NCBI GenBank assembly: GCA_036746695.1 | Contig: DAIODP010000001.1 | Coordinates: forward strand, 1,302,001 to 1,366,000 | Direction of reading: 5' to 3' | DNA: 64,000 nt | Source of the DNA: UBA3006 sp036746695 | GTDB lineage: Bacteria > Actinomycetota > Acidimicrobiia > Acidimicrobiales > Ilumatobacteraceae | In this document: positions 61,263 to 64,000 of the stretch, piece by piece | Layout of the letters: every line of letters starts with the position of its first letter | Position numbering within the stretch: the stretch's first letter is position 1 | The notes under the pieces: generated by a model | What the model saw: only the letters and a program-made list of their open reading frames with translations | What the model was told of the DNA's origin: nothing | Database searches by the model: none | Position numbers and translations under genes: made by a program

Positions 61263-61910
61263 ATGACCCTTCGTCGATTGCTTGGTATAGCTCAGTCGCT
61301 GAAAATTTCGTTAGTTGTTATTGGTGTGCTGAGCATCGTGTTTGTGATCTTTGGTCTGCTCATTGGATTACCATCATTTGGCTATGTGTTTATCGTCGGC
61401 ATTGTTGCAGCCCCAACGCTTGTGTATGTATGGCGCTCGATTCGTGCAGATACCAACAAACTCACCGACGCCCGTTTTCTGCTTGTTCTTTGCGCATCGA
61501 TTCTGGTGATGTTGCCTGTAATTCAGGCAGTTCCTTATGGCCGAGCGCACAGCAACCCACCAATCACAGGCGAGCCGCAGTGGTCTTCGCCGCGTACGCG
61601 CGAACTAATGGCTCGAGCCTGTTTCGGGTGTCACTCCAACGAAGTGGAGTATCCGTCTTATGCCAGCGTCGCACCGATCTCATGGGTGGTTGAGGCGCAC
61701 GTTGCTGAGGGCAGGGAAAAGGTCAACTATTCCGAATTTGATCAACGTCAACGAGGCGCCGACGAAACAATTGAAGTAATCGAAGAGGGCTCTATGCCGC
61801 CTGCTTATTACACACGTTTCGGGCGGCACCCCGAAGCGAAGTTAACGAGCGCCGAACTACAGGAATTGATTGAAGGCCTGCGGTTAACGCCCGGGCTGTC
61901 CGAGGATTAA
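61263..61910 (+). CDS. membrane-anchored haem-binding-domain protein
   Basis: 215-aa protein with three hydrophobic segments (about 12-35, 40-58, 73-90) and a C-terminal extracytoplasmic haem-binding domain: ELMARACFGCHSNEVEYPSYASVAPISWVVEAHVAEGREKVNYSEF, with a CxxCH c-type haem attachment motif, as in the Haem_bd family. The acidic C-terminal helices SAELQELIEGL follow. Likely a redox or haem-sensing membrane protein. No cytochrome maturation genes are nearby. Confidence 0.82.
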   Translation: MTLRRLLGIAQSLKISLVVIGVLSIVFVIFGLLIGLPSFGYVFIVGIVAAPTLVYVWRSIRADTNKLTDARFLLVLCASILVMLPVIQAVPYGRAHSNPPITGEPQWSSPRTRELMARACFGCHSNEVEYPSYASVAPISWVVEAHVAEGREKVNYSEFDQRQRGADETIEVIEEGSMPPAYYTRFGRHPEAKLTSAELQELIEGLRLTPGLSED

Positions 61911-61939
61911 ACCCGACTTGCATTGATCTGCAAATGCCG

Positions 61940-61955
61940 ATACCCTAGGGGGTAT
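61940..61955 (+). promoter_or_regulatory. CsoR/CstR-like operator palindrome
   Basis: ATACCC-TAGG-GGGTAT, perfect 6-bp arms, of the TACCC-N4-GGGTA type bound by CsoR/RcnR/CstR-family repressors (copper, nickel/cobalt or persulfide sensors). The right arm runs into the ATG (61954) of the Cys-rich small protein. No CsoR-family gene is within the window. Confidence 0.68.
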
Positions 61956-62127
61956 GTGCAGACAAACAACATGTAAGAAGTGTGGAAAAGCAGACTGGGC
62001 AGGATGTGGGGCACACATCGAAGAAACGCTGGGCCATCTTCCCAAGAGTCAGCGGTGTGTCTGCCGCGAGTCCGGTTCAACCAGTACCTCCAAGTCGGGT
62101 TTTTTCAAAACACTGCTGGGACGGTAG
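61954..62127 (+). CDS. 57-aa cysteine-rich small protein
   Basis: A short frame starting ATG TGC AGA: seven cysteines in 57 residues, arranged MCRQTTCKKCGKADWAGCGAHIEETLGHLP then CVCRE, with a basic C terminus ending KTLLGR. Cys-x2-Cys-x7-Cys with a nearby His suggests a small zinc-ribbon-like metal site. It begins in the palindromic operator and ends 3 nt before the rhodanese lipoprotein gene, so translation is plausible and coupled. Similar small CxxCGK proteins are frequent near thiosulfate/persulfide genes. The function is unknown. Confidence 0.72.
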   Translation: MCRQTTCKKCGKADWAGCGAHIEETLGHLPKSQRCVCRESGSTSTSKSGFFKTLLGR

Positions 62128-62130
62128 GCG

Positions 62131-62505
62131 ATGAGAAAAACGATTATGTCAATGGCGGCCGTGGCATGCGTGGGCGCAATCGCACTGCTTTCATCCTGTG
62201 GAAACAACGAAGAGGCAACAACCATGGACTACTCAACTGCAATCATTATTGACGTTCGCACAACCGACGAGTTTGCTGCCGGACATCTAGACAGGGCAGT
62301 GAACTACAACGTGGAAGACGGCACGCTCGAACAGGCACTTCCAAGCCTCGACCCAAATGCCAATTATGTGGTGTACTGCCGAAGTGGTCGCCGTTCGGCA
62401 ATAGCAGTAGACCTGATGAAAGAAAACGGCTTCACCCAGATAGCCGACCTCGGATCCCTTGAGGAAGCGGCCGATGCAACTGGTTTTGCAATTGTCAACG
62501 GCTAG
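62131..62505 (+). CDS. rhodanese-domain lipoprotein
   Basis: 124-aa exported single-domain rhodanese. Lipoprotein signal with lipobox LSSC (Cys23). The catalytic loop CRSGRRS places the persulfide-forming Cys at 83. IIIDVRTTDEFAAGHLDRAVNYNV is the usual CH2A-like start. It would handle sulfane sulfur (thiosulfate, persulfide) outside the membrane. A GGTAGGCG precedes the ATG. Grouped with a Cys-rich protein and a thioredoxin. Confidence 0.9.
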   Translation: MRKTIMSMAAVACVGAIALLSSCGNNEEATTMDYSTAIIIDVRTTDEFAAGHLDRAVNYNVEDGTLEQALPSLDPNANYVVYCRSGRRSAIAVDLMKENGFTQIADLGSLEEAADATGFAIVNG

Positions 62506-62543
62506 ATAAGTTGAAACAAACGAATTACTGACAGGAGAACATC

Positions 62544-62921
62544 ATGGCCACAATCAACCTCACACTCGACACTTTCGAACAGACCGTGATGGGCGATGGA
62601 ATTACGTTCGTCGACTTCTGGGCAGAGTGGTGTGGGCCATGCAAAATGTTCGGCCCAATTTTTGAGAAGGCGTCAGATGCGAACCCAGACATTCGCTTTG
62701 CAAAGGTAGACACCGAAGCAGAGCAGCAGTTGGGTGGCTCGCTCGGCATTCAGTCGATCCCAACCATCATGGCTTTTCGCGATGGTGTTCTGTTGTTCTC
62801 GCAGCCGGGCGCACTTCCCGCGGCGTCATTCGATCAACTCATTGATGCAATTCGCAATGTTGATATGGAAGACGTTCGTAAGCAGATTGCCGAAGACGAA
62901 GCTGCAAACAACCAGCAATAA
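62544..62921 (+). CDS. thioredoxin
   Basis: 125-aa thioredoxin with active site WAEWCGPCKMFGP (Cys30, Cys33) and cis-Pro in GIQSIPTIMAFRDG. A C-terminal extension of about 20 residues (NVDMEDVRKQIAEDEAANNQQ) is predicted to form an acidic helix not found in minimal thioredoxins. AGGAG ribosome site at 62534-62538. It likely resolves the persulfide or disulfide handled by the upstream rhodanese, although cytosolic and surface locations differ. Confidence 0.92.
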   Translation: MATINLTLDTFEQTVMGDGITFVDFWAEWCGPCKMFGPIFEKASDANPDIRFAKVDTEAEQQLGGSLGIQSIPTIMAFRDGVLLFSQPGALPAASFDQLIDAIRNVDMEDVRKQIAEDEAANNQQ

Positions 62922-64000
62922 CTAGCGCGTTAGTTCAAACCCGCGATATTCGTTTTTTTCCACGTCGCTACAGCGCTGCGCGTAATCGGGGAAACCGGGT
63001 AGTGGCATAAACACCCGTGGCTTTCCTGGCACGTTGGCACCCAAGTACCACGAGTTGCAACTGGGGAACAGCGTCATGTCGGCTACTGCGTTGACATGGG
63101 TAACCCAAGCGTCTTGCGCTTGCTGAGTGGTCTCAATGGTTTGTGCGTTGCTGGCAACAACGTGCTGCAAGCAACGGGTAATCCACTCCACGTGGTGCTC
63201 AATTGAAACAATCATGTTGGTGAGAACCGACGGGCTGCCGGGGCCCGTAATGGTAAATAGGTTGGGGAAGCCGTGAACAGCAAGACCCAGGTAATTGACT
63301 GGGCCCGCACTCCACACATCGGCCAGGCTTTGGCCGCCTTTCCCACGTATATCTACTTTCAATAGAGAGCCCGTCATCGCATCAAAGCCGGTTGCAAGCA
63401 CGATCACATCGGCTTTGAATTCGACGCCATTGGCAACTAATCCATTTTCCGTAAATCGCTCGATGCCGGCTTGGTCAAGGTCGACAAGTTCGACATTGTT
63501 CCTGTTGAAGGTGTCGTAATACCCCGTATCCACCACAAGTCGTTTGCATCCGATCACGGTGTGAGGTTGCAGTCGCGCAGCAACTTGTGGGTTGGTAACA
63601 ATCGATGCAATTTTGTTGCGGACCCACTGAGCAATGCGCTCGTTTGACGCAGCGTTCACCATTGCATCGTTGAAGCCACCCAAGAACAGCAGGCCACCCT
63701 TGGCCCAGCGTGCTTCCAACGTTTCATTCAGTTCTTCATCCGACACCTCGGTTGCGCCGCGAGTGCCAGTGGGTGTGTCGCCACCAAGCGCTGCTCGAGT
63801 CGTCATGTTCTTTGCACGAAATTCGGCATAGTTGGATTTGATCGAGCGCACATACTCGGGCGTGTTAGGGGAGTTGTGCGCAGGAATGGTGTACGCGGGT
63901 GTTCGTTGGAACACCGCAAGATGCTTGGCTTCCTGTGCGATAAGTGGGATGGCCTGAATGCCCGACGAACCCGTTCCAATTACTGCAACACGTTTGCCGG
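62922..64000 (-). CDS. flavin-containing monooxygenase, Baeyer-Villiger type (5' end missing)
   Basis: C-terminal 359 residues of an FAD/NADPH monooxygenase running off the window edge. The first residues visible, GKRVAVIGTGSSGIQAIPLIA, are the NADPH Rossmann loop, followed by VFQRTPAYTIPA, VDTGYYDTFNRNNVELVD, DVIVLATGFDAM with the ATG-type linker, and LFTITGPGSPSVLTNM, typical of cyclohexanone-monooxygenase-like enzymes. The FAD-binding N terminus lies beyond 64000. The substrate is probably a ketone or cyclic ketone, not determinable here. It is convergent with the thioredoxin gene, with no intergenic space. Confidence 0.92.
   Translation of the reverse strand, partial: GKRVAVIGTGSSGIQAIPLIAQEAKHLAVFQRTPAYTIPAHNSPNTPEYVRSIKSNYAEFRAKNMTTRAALGGDTPTGTRGATEVSDEELNETLEARWAKGGLLFLGGFNDAMVNAASNERIAQWVRNKIASIVTNPQVAARLQPHTVIGCKRLVVDTGYYDTFNRNNVELVDLDQAGIERFTENGLVANGVEFKADVIVLATGFDAMTGSLLKVDIRGKGGQSLADVWSAGPVNYLGLAVHGFPNLFTITGPGSPSVLTNMIVSIEHHVEWITRCLQHVVASNAQTIETTQQAQDAWVTHVNAVADMTLFPSCNSWYLGANVPGKPRVFMPLPGFPDYAQRCSDVEKNEYRGFELTR

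Overview
The window is a gene-dense chromosomal segment of moderate GC, almost certainly from an actinomycete, most likely an aquatic Acidimicrobiia-like lineage. The taxonomic call is an inference. It rests on inositol-3-phosphate synthase, a mycothiol-type maleylpyruvate isomerase family protein, a PAC2 protein, an MgtA-like mannosyltransferase, GatCAB, 11-nt-repeat PHO-box-like sites, and many start codons with no visible Shine-Dalgarno sequence (leaderless style). No tRNA, rRNA, CRISPR array, transposase or phage gene was seen. The content is core metabolism and nutrient uptake under dense cis-regulation.

Layout. 1-4.5 kb: 3' part of a GH36 alpha-galactosidase, then gatCAB. 4.6-8.2 kb: Fbp-type iron(III) ABC operon behind two DtxR/IdeR-like boxes. 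8.3-10 kb: ilvD. 10-12.7 kb (minus): DUF1330 protein, TetR regulator, ino1, DUF3054 protein. 13-15.2 kb: secreted RCC1/FN3 repeat protein. 15.2-20.1 kb: ilvBNC behind a Val/Ile leader peptide and attenuator, then a MetY-type enzyme. 20.3-24.8 kb: pstCAB-pstS with two PHO-box-like sites and a strong terminator. 24.8-26.2 kb (minus): an ArsR-phosphatase fusion and an ArsC-type reductase. 26.2-28.4 kb: PAC2 protein and an aminotransferase.

28.4-34.2 kb: the corrinoid region, with cobO-cobU-cobT-cobS leftward (salvage and lower-loop assembly) and btuF-btuC-btuD rightward behind a cobalamin riboswitch. 34.2-36.5 kb: DinB-like isomerase and a CopC-CopD fusion. 36.5-41 kb (minus): thiN-thiB-thiP-thiQ-GNAT behind a TPP riboswitch. 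41-42 kb: NfuA-type Fe-S protein and an SCP2-like protein. 42-48.1 kb: divergent hppA (K+-independent proton-pumping pyrophosphatase) and sdhCAB. 48.1-50.7 kb: DedA, MscS, a small anchored protein and a PIG-L deacetylase. 50.7-54.7 kb: a second Fbp/Pot-type ABC importer with a hairpin at the start of its first permease gene. 54.6-55.9 kb: MFS transporter. 56.1-61.2 kb: a glycan cluster of translationally linked genes (two GT4 transferases, DUF2334 deacetylase, putative acyltransferase, UDP-glucose dehydrogenase). 61.3-64 kb: haem-binding-domain protein, a CsoR/CstR-like site with a Cys-rich small protein, rhodanese lipoprotein, thioredoxin, and the 3' part of a flavin monooxygenase.

The dominant theme is nutrient-responsive control: iron, branched-chain amino acids, phosphate, arsenate-type oxyanions, cobalamin, thiamine and possibly sulfide or copper each have a recognisable cis-element. 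I found no wholly new defence or mobile system. The most distinctive items are the ilvB attenuator, the ArsR-phosphatase fusion with its operator, the domain insertion in PstS, the hairpin overlapping a TTG-started permease, and the palindrome-driven Cys-rich/rhodanese/thioredoxin group.
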